Positions 14,159 through 21,940 of a DNA stretch of 64,000 nt are shown one piece after another. Both the position numbers and the translations under genes were made by a program. Every line of letters starts with the position of its first letter. Within the stretch, counting starts at the first letter, position 1. The notes beneath the pieces were generated by a model. The model did no database searches and was not told the DNA's origin. It saw only the letters and a program-made list of their open reading frames with translations. The DNA comes from a virus: IMG/VR virus record IMGVR_UViG_3300020401_001540, positions 1-64,000 of that record; one strand, given 5' to 3'.

Positions 14159-15584
14159 AGTTTATTTTCCTTTTTGATGTCAATCCCCATAAAAGTGTAA
14201 CAGCTATTGTAACACACAAACCGAGGAATATTGGTTTGTCTAGCAGTTTATCTACCGTATAAAGTCCAGTCATTTGTACTGTGAGTGCTTCTATTCTATC
14301 TGCTAGAATAAATGCAAATAGCAGTGCTGGTCTGCTAAATTTGTATCGTTTTGCCAGTAGTCCTACAATACTACAAATGGCAAGCATGAAATAATCTTCC
14401 CAACCGCCTGTATATTGGACACATGCCAAAATAATAAATCCAAGCAAAATTGGAAAGTAATACTTGTAAGGTATCTGTGCTATCTTCGCTATATATGGCG
14501 TCGTAAACAAGCATAGAGCGCCTACTAGCACGGTTGCAAGCATAAACCCGTACAACATACTATCAAAGAATTTAGAGTCATTTGCAAGCTCTAAAGTGCC
14601 CAATTCAAAATCCAAATATGCAAATAATCCAATTACAATAGCGGCAAAACTTGCACCAGGTATTCCAAATAAAACTGTCGGAATCATCGAAGTTGCTTTC
14701 TGTGCATTATTGGCTCCTTCAGGTCCAATCACTCCTTTAATATTTCCTTCACCAAATTTGTCTTTTGGATGGCTAGCTACTGTTGAACTATATGCCATCC
14801 AGTCTGCAACTGCTCCACCTAACCCAGGAAGCAGTCCTATAAATGCTCCTATAAATCCACCTCTGATAGCGTCCCATTTATTTTTCCATACAGCAAGTAT
14901 TCCTTCTTTGGTTTGTTTACCATTACCAAGTGCCACCATGCTGGTATTTGTTCTTTGTTTTAATCCTGATAATAATTCTGGTATAGCAAAAAGTCCTGCA
15001 ACAAGTGGCATCAGTTGGACACCGTCACCTAGATATTCCCAACCGCCTGTCCACCTATCTGCATTGGTGCTAGGATCAACTCCTATAAGTCCTACAAATA
15101 ATCCTATACATAAAGCTAACAAACTTCTAAACCAAAACTTATTTGTTACAAAAGTTACACACACAAGAGCTAACATTGTGAACGCCCATAATTCAGGTAC
15201 TCCGAATATCATAATCAATTGTGTGTAGTAAGGCAATAGGAAAAATGTCAAAGATCCCCATATAAGCCCATTCAGTGTACTTGTGGTTACTGCTGAACTA
15301 ATTGCATAAGTTGCCTGCCCTTTAAGTGCTAATGGAAAGCCATCTATCATTGTTGCCGCCGCACTATTAGCACCGGGTATACCTAGCAACACTCCTGTAT
15401 ACGTATCTCCTGTAGTGCTTGCCGCTACCACTGCCATAACAAATATAACTGCCAAATAAGGATCTGGAAATAATGTTATAAAAGAGAATACAAAAATTAA
15501 ACCCGTAGTTGCTCCTGCGCCTGGCAGTATACCAATTATCAGACCGTAAAATGTTCCTGCTAGTAATGCCAATACTGAAGCCAT
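14151..15584 (-). CDS. tctA: TctA-like large membrane permease
   Basis: The large membrane subunit of the TTT family, 477 residues with about twelve hydrophobic spans. The two family repeats are visible: GILPGAGATTGLIF and VLLGIPGANSAAATMIDG with FPLALKGQA in the N-terminal half, and GLLPGLGGAVADWMAY with IPTVLFGIPGASFAA in the C-terminal half. AAGGAAAA precedes the ATG. It is the first gene of the block and is followed by tctC. The small TctB subunit (about 150 residues, four spans) is not encoded anywhere in the block, so the pair must use a host TctB or work without one. Confidence 0.88.
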   Translation of the reverse strand: MASVLALLAGTFYGLIIGILPGAGATTGLIFVFSFITLFPDPYLAVIFVMAVVAASTTGDTYTGVLLGIPGANSAAATMIDGFPLALKGQATYAISSAVTTSTLNGLIWGSLTFFLLPYYTQLIMIFGVPELWAFTMLALVCVTFVTNKFWFRSLLALCIGLFVGLIGVDPSTNADRWTGGWEYLGDGVQLMPLVAGLFAIPELLSGLKQRTNTSMVALGNGKQTKEGILAVWKNKWDAIRGGFIGAFIGLLPGLGGAVADWMAYSSTVASHPKDKFGEGNIKGVIGPEGANNAQKATSMIPTVLFGIPGASFAAIVIGLFAYLDFELGTLELANDSKFFDSMLYGFMLATVLVGALCLFTTPYIAKIAQIPYKYYFPILLGFIILACVQYTGGWEDYFMLAICSIVGLLAKRYKFSRPALLFAFILADRIEALTVQMTGLYTVDKLLDKPIFLGLCVTIAVTLLWGLTSKRKINYA

Positions 15585-15672
15585 GCTATTTTCCTTCTAT
15601 ATAATTAATTATGTAACAAATGTACTTTTTTTAAAGAAAGTGGATTTTTTTTGAAAGAAAGTGAAAAAAATT
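15585..15672. repeat. Divergent intergenic region with direct repeats
   Basis: An 88-base gap between the divergent tctA and methyltransferase genes. It holds two copies of AAAGAAAGTG (about 15634-15643 and 15654-15663) separated by a poly-T run, and ATAATTAATTAT palindrome-like sequence near 15601-15612. The repeats could be a regulator site or polymerase-binding AT tract. No consensus -35/-10 pair was found in either direction. Confidence 0.4.
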
Positions 15673-16398
15673 ATGAATACACGAATTTTTTCGTTAGTAA
15701 TGGAAAATTTACAGCATACATTTAGCTTGCCTAAATACGCTGATTTACAGATAGATAAACAAAGCATCATTGATGACTTACCCTTTACTCCTGCACGTAA
15801 AGAAAAATTTTGCCAGAGTATAATGAATGAATTAGATATAGATTACTTAGATTTAACAGGTACAATAGAAGAATTTGTGCAATCTTTAGATACTTTTTAT
15901 ATGAAAAGATTCTTTGGAGAAATTTGGAAACCAAATACAGATGAGCATACCTATAGTGGTTGGAGTATAGTTGACAGAATAAATGAACGCAATCCAAAAA
16001 ATGTTCTTGACTTTGGGTGTGGTTACAATCAATTTAAACCACGAATAAAAAATTTAACTGGTATTGATCCGTTTAATGAAAATGCAGACTACATGGTTGA
16101 CATTTTAGATTTCAATGTAGATGAAAAATACGACCACATGATTGTATTTGGCAGTCTAAACTTTGGTGATGAAAACGATATAAGATTACGTTTCAAAAAA
16201 TTATATTCCCTACTAGCAACAGGTGGTAGAATGTATTTTAGAGTCAATCCAGGAATACTTTGGCCTAAAGGTCCTTATGTAGATATCTTTCCGTGGAGTT
16301 TTGAATTTGCATACGCCCTTGCAAAAGAACATAATTGTAAATTAGAACAATACAAAAAAGATCGAAAACGCTTTTACTTTGAAATCTTAAAGATGTGA
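15673..16398 (+). CDS. Class I SAM-dependent methyltransferase-like protein
   Basis: A 241-residue protein with the Rossmann SAM-binding loop VLDFGCGYNQF near residue 110, a following LTGIDPFN strand (acidic residue for ribose), and FGSLNFGDE and the later GGRMYFRVNP strand that fit the class I methyltransferase fold. The N-terminal 90 residues are a separate helical part. The start is placed at ATG 15673 with GAAAG upstream; a GTG at 15661 in frame is the alternative. It is the only plus-strand gene between two minus-strand blocks and ends tail to tail with the sulfotransferase-like gene. Substrate unknown. Confidence 0.65.
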   Translation: MNTRIFSLVMENLQHTFSLPKYADLQIDKQSIIDDLPFTPARKEKFCQSIMNELDIDYLDLTGTIEEFVQSLDTFYMKRFFGEIWKPNTDEHTYSGWSIVDRINERNPKNVLDFGCGYNQFKPRIKNLTGIDPFNENADYMVDILDFNVDEKYDHMIVFGSLNFGDENDIRLRFKKLYSLLATGGRMYFRVNPGILWPKGPYVDIFPWSFEFAYALAKEHNCKLEQYKKDRKRFYFEILKM

Positions 16399-17115
16399 TC
16401 TATTTTCAAATAATACTTTACACTTATCATAATTTTCTTTATTAACAATTAGTCCTAATTTTTTACACATCTCTTCATATACATCAAATTTCAACACATC
16501 ATTTATTTCTGTAATAATAACATCTTTATCTGTTGAATGTGTTTTATAGTTTTTTATTTGATTTTCAAACTCGTTTACTAATACTTGCTTCATTGTTATG
16601 CCTTGCTGTTTAGCTTTGTCTTCATATAAATCTTTGTAAAGATATTCCTTATTTTTAGGATCAACAAAATAATAGTAACTACTACGCATCCATCTTTCAA
16701 TTAATAAATCAATGTCATTTGGAATAACCACTACATATTGAGCAGGATCAAAAAACTTTTTTGTCTCATCTAGATTATCGTGTAAAGTATAAATGAAATG
16801 ATTAGGATATAATTTTTTCTTCCAGGCTTGTATATCATTTGGTGTTGTGTTTATTCCTCTTGAACGGGCAAAACTCAAGACTGGTGGTATTGTATATTCA
16901 GGATCTAACCCTTTAGGCTTTGCTCCCTTGAATCTCTTGTTGAAATGCATTTTACTGAAATCTTTATCTTTACCCATATAAGGTAACCATGGATGTTCAT
17001 TGTTTTGTTCATGATCGTACCATGCAACATTATCGCAACAAGCTATCATACGTCCTAGCATGTGTCCTCCACTGCCTTGCGGAAAATTTAATGTAATACA
17101 ATTACTTTCTACCAT
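16387..17115 (-). CDS. Sulfotransferase-like P-loop protein, uncertain
   Basis: Not firmly recognised. The N-terminus has LNFPQGSGGHMLGRM, which resembles the phosphosulfate-binding loop of sulfotransferase-like phage proteins, and a central ERWMRSSYYYF could be the matching 3'-phosphate site. The rest is alpha/beta with a basic C-terminal half. The ATG at 17115 is used; the reading back to 17139 needs a TTG. It starts inside the end of the truncated AMP-binding gene and is the last gene of the halogenase block. If the guess is right it would transfer a sulfuryl group, but a plain kinase-like or unknown protein is equally possible. Confidence 0.45.
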   Translation of the reverse strand: MVESNCITLNFPQGSGGHMLGRMIACCDNVAWYDHEQNNEHPWLPYMGKDKDFSKMHFNKRFKGAKPKGLDPEYTIPPVLSFARSRGINTTPNDIQAWKKKLYPNHFIYTLHDNLDETKKFFDPAQYVVVIPNDIDLLIERWMRSSYYYFVDPKNKEYLYKDLYEDKAKQQGITMKQVLVNEFENQIKNYKTHSTDKDVIITEINDVLKFDVYEEMCKKLGLIVNKENYDKCKVLFENRSHL

Positions 17116-17782
17116 AATACCAATAGCATCCGTTTTCAAATTTTACAATATCACCTGTGGCAAACCAATCATCATATACACAGATTTTACCTTTTACAAA
17201 AAGTTCTTTTCTTATAATTTTAACCTCACAAAAAGTTGTATCTCCAATTATTGTGTGTAAAGGTAAATCATAAGCCTCAGGATCTTGTTCTGTATAAGTT
17301 TTGTTTATTGCCATAGGTCCTATTTCACTCATTCCCCAATTAGCAATAAATGTTGCTCCTTTTGCTACATATCTATTAATGCATTCTGCAGGTACTCTAT
17401 CACTACCACAAGCAATAATTTTATCTTTTAAATCTAGATTATTCCAACCTTTTGTTTTTGTGATAGCAAGTGCCATACCCGGTGTAAGATGACTATGTGT
17501 AAAATGTTTTATCTTGCTAACCCAACTAAAAGGATTAAATTGTTCAATGTGTATTTCTGCATCAATTTCTAAAGCTGGCAATGTTTGTGCAAATAAACCA
17601 CCTGCATGGTCTAATTTACACACGGTATAAATTTTACTGGTTCTTGTAATTTTTTGAACATCACGTGCGGCTTGATTTGCATGTTTTATTTTATCAGGGC
17701 TTTGATAAATTTGCTTTGCTGGTCCTGTTGTACCACTAGAACTAATACTAGTTCCGTTTTTTAAAATGTTTTTCAGTTCCAT
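17102..17782 (-). CDS. Truncated AMP-binding (ANL) core protein
   Basis: A 226-residue fragment of the ANL adenylate-forming fold. It starts almost at the phosphate loop SSSGTTGPAK (residues 13-22), continues with NWGMSEIGPMA (A5 motif) and DDWFATGDIV (A7), and ends right at GRK, the hinge before the C-terminal lid. It therefore lacks both the N-terminal subdomain and the lid with the catalytic lysine. The sequence beyond its stop encodes an unrelated protein, so this is not a simple frameshift. It may bind ATP or an adenylate without full catalysis, or work with a partner. It overlaps both neighbours in an intact operon, which argues for a maintained function. Confidence 0.75.
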   Translation of the reverse strand: MELKNILKNGTSISSSGTTGPAKQIYQSPDKIKHANQAARDVQKITRTSKIYTVCKLDHAGGLFAQTLPALEIDAEIHIEQFNPFSWVSKIKHFTHSHLTPGMALAITKTKGWNNLDLKDKIIACGSDRVPAECINRYVAKGATFIANWGMSEIGPMAINKTYTEQDPEAYDLPLHTIIGDTTFCEVKIIRKELFVKGKICVYDDWFATGDIVKFENGCYWYYGRK

Positions 17783-17954
17783 CAGTGATCTTCTTAGCTA
17801 ATTTGTAAGGTGTAAAAGCAAATAAAAAAGGAAATATGGCATGTATTGTACCAGTTATAAAGACTAACAAAGCTAGTATGTTAAAGTACATAGCATAAAA
17901 GAAGTGTTTAAAATAATTAGATTTTACTTTTTTAAGATGATTCCATTCTATCAT
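17748..17954 (-). CDS. Small membrane protein, DUF6356-like
   Basis: A 68-residue protein with one or two hydrophobic spans. The pattern NYFKHFFYAM, then a hydrophobic helix, then GTIHAIFPFLFAFTPYKLAKKI resembles the DUF6356 family, which has the same HAxxPFLF ending of its membrane segment and is of the same length. The ATG at 17954 forms an ATGA overlap with the halogenase stop; the longer reading would need a TTG. Function of the family is unknown. Its position may tie the pathway to the membrane. Confidence 0.6.
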   Translation of the reverse strand: MIEWNHLKKVKSNYFKHFFYAMYFNILALLVFITGTIHAIFPFLFAFTPYKLAKKITDGTEKHFKKRN

Positions 17955-19027
17955 AGCATATGATCCTTCAACAAATTCCAACTATGTTTTCCCATAAGTC
18001 CTTGATGTCCATTCTCACTGTAAAAATATATATCATTTACAGCCTCCTCTTTATTCTCTTTGTAATAATCCCAATACTTTCCTTTCCTAGTATTACACGA
18101 ATATAATGCCTTTATCCATTTATGTATTCCTGTATATGTTTTATTAATCAATCTGTTATATGCATCAGGCTTGTCCTCCAATAAAAGAAAATTTTTGATT
18201 CCGCTTTGAGCCGCAAAATTTGCAGTAGCATTTAAAGGTTCTATAAATCCTGCACTCAAACCTAAAAATAAAACATTATCTTTCCAAGCCTGCTCTGGTA
18301 TTCTAGTTTCAAATTTGATTACGTTTTCATGTTTAATTCCTGTTGTGTTTTCAAATTCTTTTATTGCATTGTTAATAGAAATGTATTTAGAACTAAAAAC
18401 ATAACCGTAACTTAATCTTGTTTGTAAACTTATACTCCATAACCACCCATTGCTTAGAGCTTGTGATTTAGTGTAAGGAATATATTTGCTTTGAGCATTA
18501 CCAATCACTGCATAGTCATTTATAAGGAAATCACTTTTATGATGCACTAAACCTACTTGATCAGAAAGCACACCGTTTTGTCCTGTAGCATCAACATAAA
18601 ACTCATCTTTATTATATTGATCTTTTGTAAATTGGGAATTTACAATTTCGAAATTATCTTGCTGTTCACACCATTTCTGTATCACTTGACAAAATCCAGG
18701 AGCATCTATATGATAAGCATAAGTTTGATGTCTATCCGTTTCTAATGCTTTAGGCTCATTTGCAGAGTAATAAAGCCAACTATTATTATCTTTCCAACCA
18801 GAAAATAATGTCCCGTATTTGAAAAAACCATTTACCTTGTTTAAAAATTCTTGATCTGACATACCTATCAATTTAGGTATTTCGTTTATTGTAGGTACAG
18901 TAGATTCGCCTATTTTTCTAACGTTTGTATTTGGATCTCTAAATAATGTAACTTGTTTGTTTGCTTTTAGCAAATACAGACATGCTATCCAAGACGCAGT
19001 ACCACTTCCAATTACATTAATTTTCAT
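17951..19027 (-). CDS. Flavin-dependent (tryptophan-type) halogenase homologue
   Basis: A 358-residue FAD-dependent enzyme of the tryptophan halogenase family, which uses FADH2, oxygen and halide to chlorinate or brominate an aromatic ring. Seen: the dinucleotide loop GSGTASW at residues 7-13; KIGESTVP; NGFFKYGTLFSGW with the lysine at the place of the catalytic lysine; GWLWSISLQTRLSYGYVFS, the family WxWxI motif (with Ser in place of Pro); and GLSAGFIEPLNAT, the family EPL motif. It is shorter than the 500-plus residues of PrnA-type enzymes, so the substrate cap is reduced. A reductase for FADH2 could be one of the nitroreductase-like flavoproteins nearby or a host enzyme. It is the third gene of a six-gene operon. 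Substrate unknown; a non-halogenating flavoenzyme of the same family is possible. Confidence 0.8.
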   Translation of the reverse strand: MKINVIGSGTASWIACLYLLKANKQVTLFRDPNTNVRKIGESTVPTINEIPKLIGMSDQEFLNKVNGFFKYGTLFSGWKDNNSWLYYSANEPKALETDRHQTYAYHIDAPGFCQVIQKWCEQQDNFEIVNSQFTKDQYNKDEFYVDATGQNGVLSDQVGLVHHKSDFLINDYAVIGNAQSKYIPYTKSQALSNGWLWSISLQTRLSYGYVFSSKYISINNAIKEFENTTGIKHENVIKFETRIPEQAWKDNVLFLGLSAGFIEPLNATANFAAQSGIKNFLLLEDKPDAYNRLINKTYTGIHKWIKALYSCNTRKGKYWDYYKENKEEAVNDIYFYSENGHQGLMGKHSWNLLKDHML

Positions 19028-19544
19028 ACCGCTTCCTTATTTCAAAATATCTATCAACATTTAATTTCCAAATACTTTGCCATGAATTGAAAACTTGCTC
19101 GTTACAGATCCATTCAACCATCTTACCTCTAGCCATAGCAGAAAAACTATTGTGTATCCTATTCATTCTCCCACTGTTATCTCTATCAGTGTTTGTTGTT
19201 ATGTACAAAGGCTTACCTTGTGCAAATTCTATTTGTAAAGGAAGATGTGCATATATACCCCAACTTTGCATTTGATATCTATTGAGTCCTTTTATAGGTC
19301 TTGGTGATAATTGAGCACCTCTGTACAATGCTCTATATCCATCCTTGAACGGATGTATACCAGTCATTGCAATTATATGATTAAAGTCATTGTCATATGT
19401 TGCGTACCAAGCACCTTCTTCTAAACACCAATCCCAACGCATTTCTTTTAGACTGCTGTTATTTTTAAAACCTTTCAAGGAACATTTAAAAATAAATTCT
19501 TGCACAGCAGGATTTAATTCTTGCACTCTTTCTGTAGAAATCAT
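19017..19544 (-). CDS. GNAT-like hypothetical protein, 175 aa
   Basis: No firm family. The overall layout (an N-terminal helix pair, the strand ATYDNDFNHIIAMTGIHPF, a Gly/Arg-rich stretch YRALYRGAQLSPRP and a later LYITTNTD strand) is compatible with an N-acetyltransferase (GNAT) fold, but the acetyl-CoA loop is not clear. It overlaps its neighbours by four and eleven bases, between the dioxygenase and halogenase genes, so it belongs to the same operon and probably the same pathway. Confidence 0.5.
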   Translation of the reverse strand: MISTERVQELNPAVQEFIFKCSLKGFKNNSSLKEMRWDWCLEEGAWYATYDNDFNHIIAMTGIHPFKDGYRALYRGAQLSPRPIKGLNRYQMQSWGIYAHLPLQIEFAQGKPLYITTNTDRDNSGRMNRIHNSFSAMARGKMVEWICNEQVFNSWQSIWKLNVDRYFEIRKRYEN

Positions 19545-20161
19545 TTTGCTCTCATTCGCTCAATGACTGTCATTACTGTTTTAGGATTAGTTCCTACATT
19601 AAGTACAATCATATAAGCATCTTCGCTCCCAGCATTAAACAAATGATGTTGTTTTGCAGTATTAAGAAAATATGCAGAGCCGTTTTTCCAAGGTAAAATT
19701 TTATCTTCTAGCATAAACGTAAACTTAGGATATTCCATATTTCTCATAGGCACAATTATTCTAAAAGAATGTAAGTCAGTAGATTTGAAATCTCTGTGTG
19801 GTGGAAAAAATCCTCCTGGAGGTATTTTTAAGAAGTGTGAACGTCCTACATAAGGTTGCCAATGTTCGCATAACTTTTTAATTTCAGGATGCTCGTAAAC
19901 AGGTGTAGGTACATTAATATCCATCTCTGTTGGCATTGATGCAGGATCTTCTGCATAAAAGGAATCAAGGTCAGGACGTCCTGACAGACCTCCGTCTAAA
20001 CTTGTAATACTTAATCCCCAACGATTTATGTTTTTTCTTGGATTATATTTTACGTAGGTAAAATTTTCTTCTGTCCATTGCACTATTTTTTTTGGATCTT
20101 TTAGTGTGATATCTAGTTCTATAAAATCTCCGTATGTGCATAATGTAACGTATTCTAGCAT
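19541..20161 (-). CDS. Aspartyl/asparaginyl hydroxylase-like Fe(II)/2OG dioxygenase
   Basis: A 206-residue protein with a cupin-type iron site. PPHRD (about residue 120) gives the His-x-Asp-type pair, and KQHHLFNAG (about residue 170) the distal histidine; between them lie SFRIIVPM, FTFML and WKNGSAYFLNT, the order seen in the aspartyl/asparaginyl beta-hydroxylase family. Such enzymes hydroxylate side chains using 2-oxoglutarate and oxygen. A strong GGAGAGG ribosome site precedes the ATG. It is the first gene of the halogenase operon. Substrate could be a peptide, amino acid or small molecule. Confidence 0.7.
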   Translation of the reverse strand: MLEYVTLCTYGDFIELDITLKDPKKIVQWTEENFTYVKYNPRKNINRWGLSITSLDGGLSGRPDLDSFYAEDPASMPTEMDINVPTPVYEHPEIKKLCEHWQPYVGRSHFLKIPPGGFFPPHRDFKSTDLHSFRIIVPMRNMEYPKFTFMLEDKILPWKNGSAYFLNTAKQHHLFNAGSEDAYMIVLNVGTNPKTVMTVIERMRAK

Positions 20162-20175
20162 TAACCTCTCCTGAT

Positions 20176-20202
20176 ATTATACTTATTTGGTTTCAACAAC
20201 AA
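20176..20202 (-). promoter_or_regulatory. Possible promoter for the halogenase operon
   Basis: On the minus strand a perfect TATAAT (20181 down to 20176) lies 15 bases upstream of the dioxygenase start, with TTGTTG at 20202-20197 as a weak -35 and a short 15-base spacer. The -10 box is good, the -35 and spacing are poor, and the leader would be very short. Confidence 0.3.
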
Positions 20203-20222
20203 ATTTTTGCATTATGGCACGT

Positions 20223-20230
20223 AATAAATA
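20223..20230 (+). promoter_or_regulatory. T4-type late promoter for nitroreductase-SGNH block
   Basis: AATAAATA (preceded by T), 26 bases before the GTG at 20256, in the divergent 94-base gap. AAGGAGA follows at 20243-20249 as the ribosome site. It suggests that this accessory block is expressed late, with virion genes. Confidence 0.6.
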
Positions 20231-20255
20231 TGTATAACGAATCAAGGAGACTATT

Positions 20256-21242
20256 GTGGGTAATAAATTTGGCAAAAGTAAAAAGTTTGGTGAAAGTGTA
20301 GAAGAAGGGAGAGGTGAATCCTGGACTAGAATTTGCCGTATTGCCTATGGGTTTAATGTAAAAGATAAAACAAGAGACACTGCTATAAAGCACATGTTCT
20401 ATAACTGGGACCAAGAGATGGAAGTTATACGCAATATGCAAAAGTGTCAGCGTAATTGGGATTATAGCCAACCTGTACATCCTGAAACTATTGATTATCT
20501 ACTATGGCACGCAGAAAATGCTCCATCAAAACAACACGAAGCATACTACGATGTATACTGGACAGCAGACAGAAAAGTAATTGAAGAATGTTCAAAGTAT
20601 ACCTGGGGATCAACACACACTAGAACTCCGCCTTCAACATGGCGTAACACACAAGCTAATGCTAACTTGTACATACTTTTTGTAGCAAAGCAACCTGAAA
20701 CACAACAAAACTGTAATAGTGACGGAACATTAAAAGATAACAAACATCATGCACGTTGGGAAAATTCTTATGTCAGTATAGGTATTGCTATGGGACTTGT
20801 TATGAGAGCCGCAAATAGTTTAGGACTTGCAACAGGCTGTAATAAAAGTCATGGAGACCTAAATGGCAATATGTTCTGGGAAAAGAAACTAGGAATAGAA
20901 CAAGATGTGTTGGATGGTAAGAAAAAAATTGCCTATGGAATAGGAATAGGTACTCCACAAGAAGGTAGACCAAGATGGGAAACTGATGATTATGAATTAG
21001 CAATTGGTTCAGGTAACGGAAGTCATCTTACCACACTAGACGAAAGTCATCCTGACTGGACAGAAAGGCGTCAACTTCCTGCACCTTGGGACAAAAAGTT
21101 TAATAAAATTAAAATTGTAGACATAAGAACCACAGATAAAGCAACTGATCCTTATGGTGTAGAACACAAAATACCAAGCGAATCTTCTATCAAAGTAAAC
21201 ACTATAAGGAAGAGAATAATCAACGTAACGGAAATAAAGTAA
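20256..21242 (+). CDS. Nitroreductase-family flavoprotein, GTG start
   Basis: A 328-residue member of the FMN-dependent nitroreductase fold. The N-terminal third is an unusual basic extension; the fold begins near DYLLWHAENAPSKQH (the xxAPSxxN-type FMN-binding motif), continues with ANLYILFVAK and SIGIAMGLVMRAANSLGLATGCNKS (the Gly-rich helix typical of the family) and later GIGIGTPQEGRPR. The start is GTG 20256 after AAGGAGA; no ATG lies nearby in frame. Such enzymes reduce or oxidise a range of substrates with NAD(P)H. It heads a three-gene plus-strand block with two SGNH hydrolases. Confidence 0.75.
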   Translation: MGNKFGKSKKFGESVEEGRGESWTRICRIAYGFNVKDKTRDTAIKHMFYNWDQEMEVIRNMQKCQRNWDYSQPVHPETIDYLLWHAENAPSKQHEAYYDVYWTADRKVIEECSKYTWGSTHTRTPPSTWRNTQANANLYILFVAKQPETQQNCNSDGTLKDNKHHARWENSYVSIGIAMGLVMRAANSLGLATGCNKSHGDLNGNMFWEKKLGIEQDVLDGKKKIAYGIGIGTPQEGRPRWETDDYELAIGSGNGSHLTTLDESHPDWTERRQLPAPWDKKFNKIKIVDIRTTDKATDPYGVEHKIPSESSIKVNTIRKRIINVTEIK

Positions 21243-21940
21243 TGCAAACTAGATTACTAGCCTATGGGTGTAGTAATACATTTGGTGAAGGTTTAGATGA
21301 TGTCTGGCATCATGATCCTAATTTAAAGTATGGTAGCAATAGCATGAAACCTAGTCGCTACGCTTGGCCTCGAGAACTAGGCAAACTTATGAACTTTGAT
21401 GAAGTTCATAATCACGCCGAAGGTGGTGCATCAAATAAGAAAATATGGCTTAATATTTTACAAACAAAAATAGATCCTATTACAGATACTGTAGTTGTAC
21501 AATGGACATTTGTTGCTAGATGGACAATTTTTTATGATGATGGTTCTAGTGAAAGATTTTTACCAAATGATATTGATAACAAAGAAGGTAAAATGAGAAT
21601 GTCTAAAGGTATAGCGTTACAAAAGATAAAAGATGAAAAAACAAATAGGACTGAAGCTTGGTATGGAAATTTTCATAGTGACATAGATGCCATTCTAGAC
21701 ACTTATTGTAGAATATCACATATCAAACATTATCTTGATAATAAAGGTGTGAGAAATTTTCATTTTATAAACGATAAAAGATGGGCGTGGCAAAGTGATT
21801 CCCAATTGATAGATCCAAAAATTTGTAAATGTTTATTGTTTAAAAAAGAACATGGCGTAGCACTAGACGGAATGCATCCTAGTAGAAAAGCACATAAGAA
21901 GTATGCTCAAGCAATTTATGAACATATGAGATCATCATGA
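21242..21940 (+). CDS. SGNH/GDSL-type hydrolase, copy 1
   Basis: A 232-residue protein with the block I motif LAYGCSNTFGEGL, carrying the nucleophile serine, EGGASNKKIW (block with Gly and Asn) and the C-terminal LDGMHPSRKAH, which provides the Asp-x-x-His pair. SGNH hydrolases act on esters, often O-acetyl groups of sugars. It overlaps the nitroreductase stop by one base and the next, similar gene by four bases. Function here could be deacetylation of a host or virion glycan. Confidence 0.75.
   Translation: MQTRLLAYGCSNTFGEGLDDVWHHDPNLKYGSNSMKPSRYAWPRELGKLMNFDEVHNHAEGGASNKKIWLNILQTKIDPITDTVVVQWTFVARWTIFYDDGSSERFLPNDIDNKEGKMRMSKGIALQKIKDEKTNRTEAWYGNFHSDIDAILDTYCRISHIKHYLDNKGVRNFHFINDKRWAWQSDSQLIDPKICKCLLFKKEHGVALDGMHPSRKAHKKYAQAIYEHMRSS

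Noticed and set aside
14596-15228. Plus-strand 210-residue frame opposite tctA
   Set aside because: Composition follows the reverse complement of a membrane protein gene; tctA itself has clear family motifs.
10333-15584. Bacterial contamination as the source of the Tct block
   Set aside because: The block is joined to fibre and other phage genes by overlaps and shares their AT-rich base make-up and compact spacing; it remains worth confirming with reads.
16387-17139. Frameshifted C-terminal half of an ANL enzyme after the truncated AMP-binding gene
   Set aside because: The downstream frame has no lid motif or A10 lysine segment and instead opens with a glycine-rich P-loop-like stretch, so it is a different gene.
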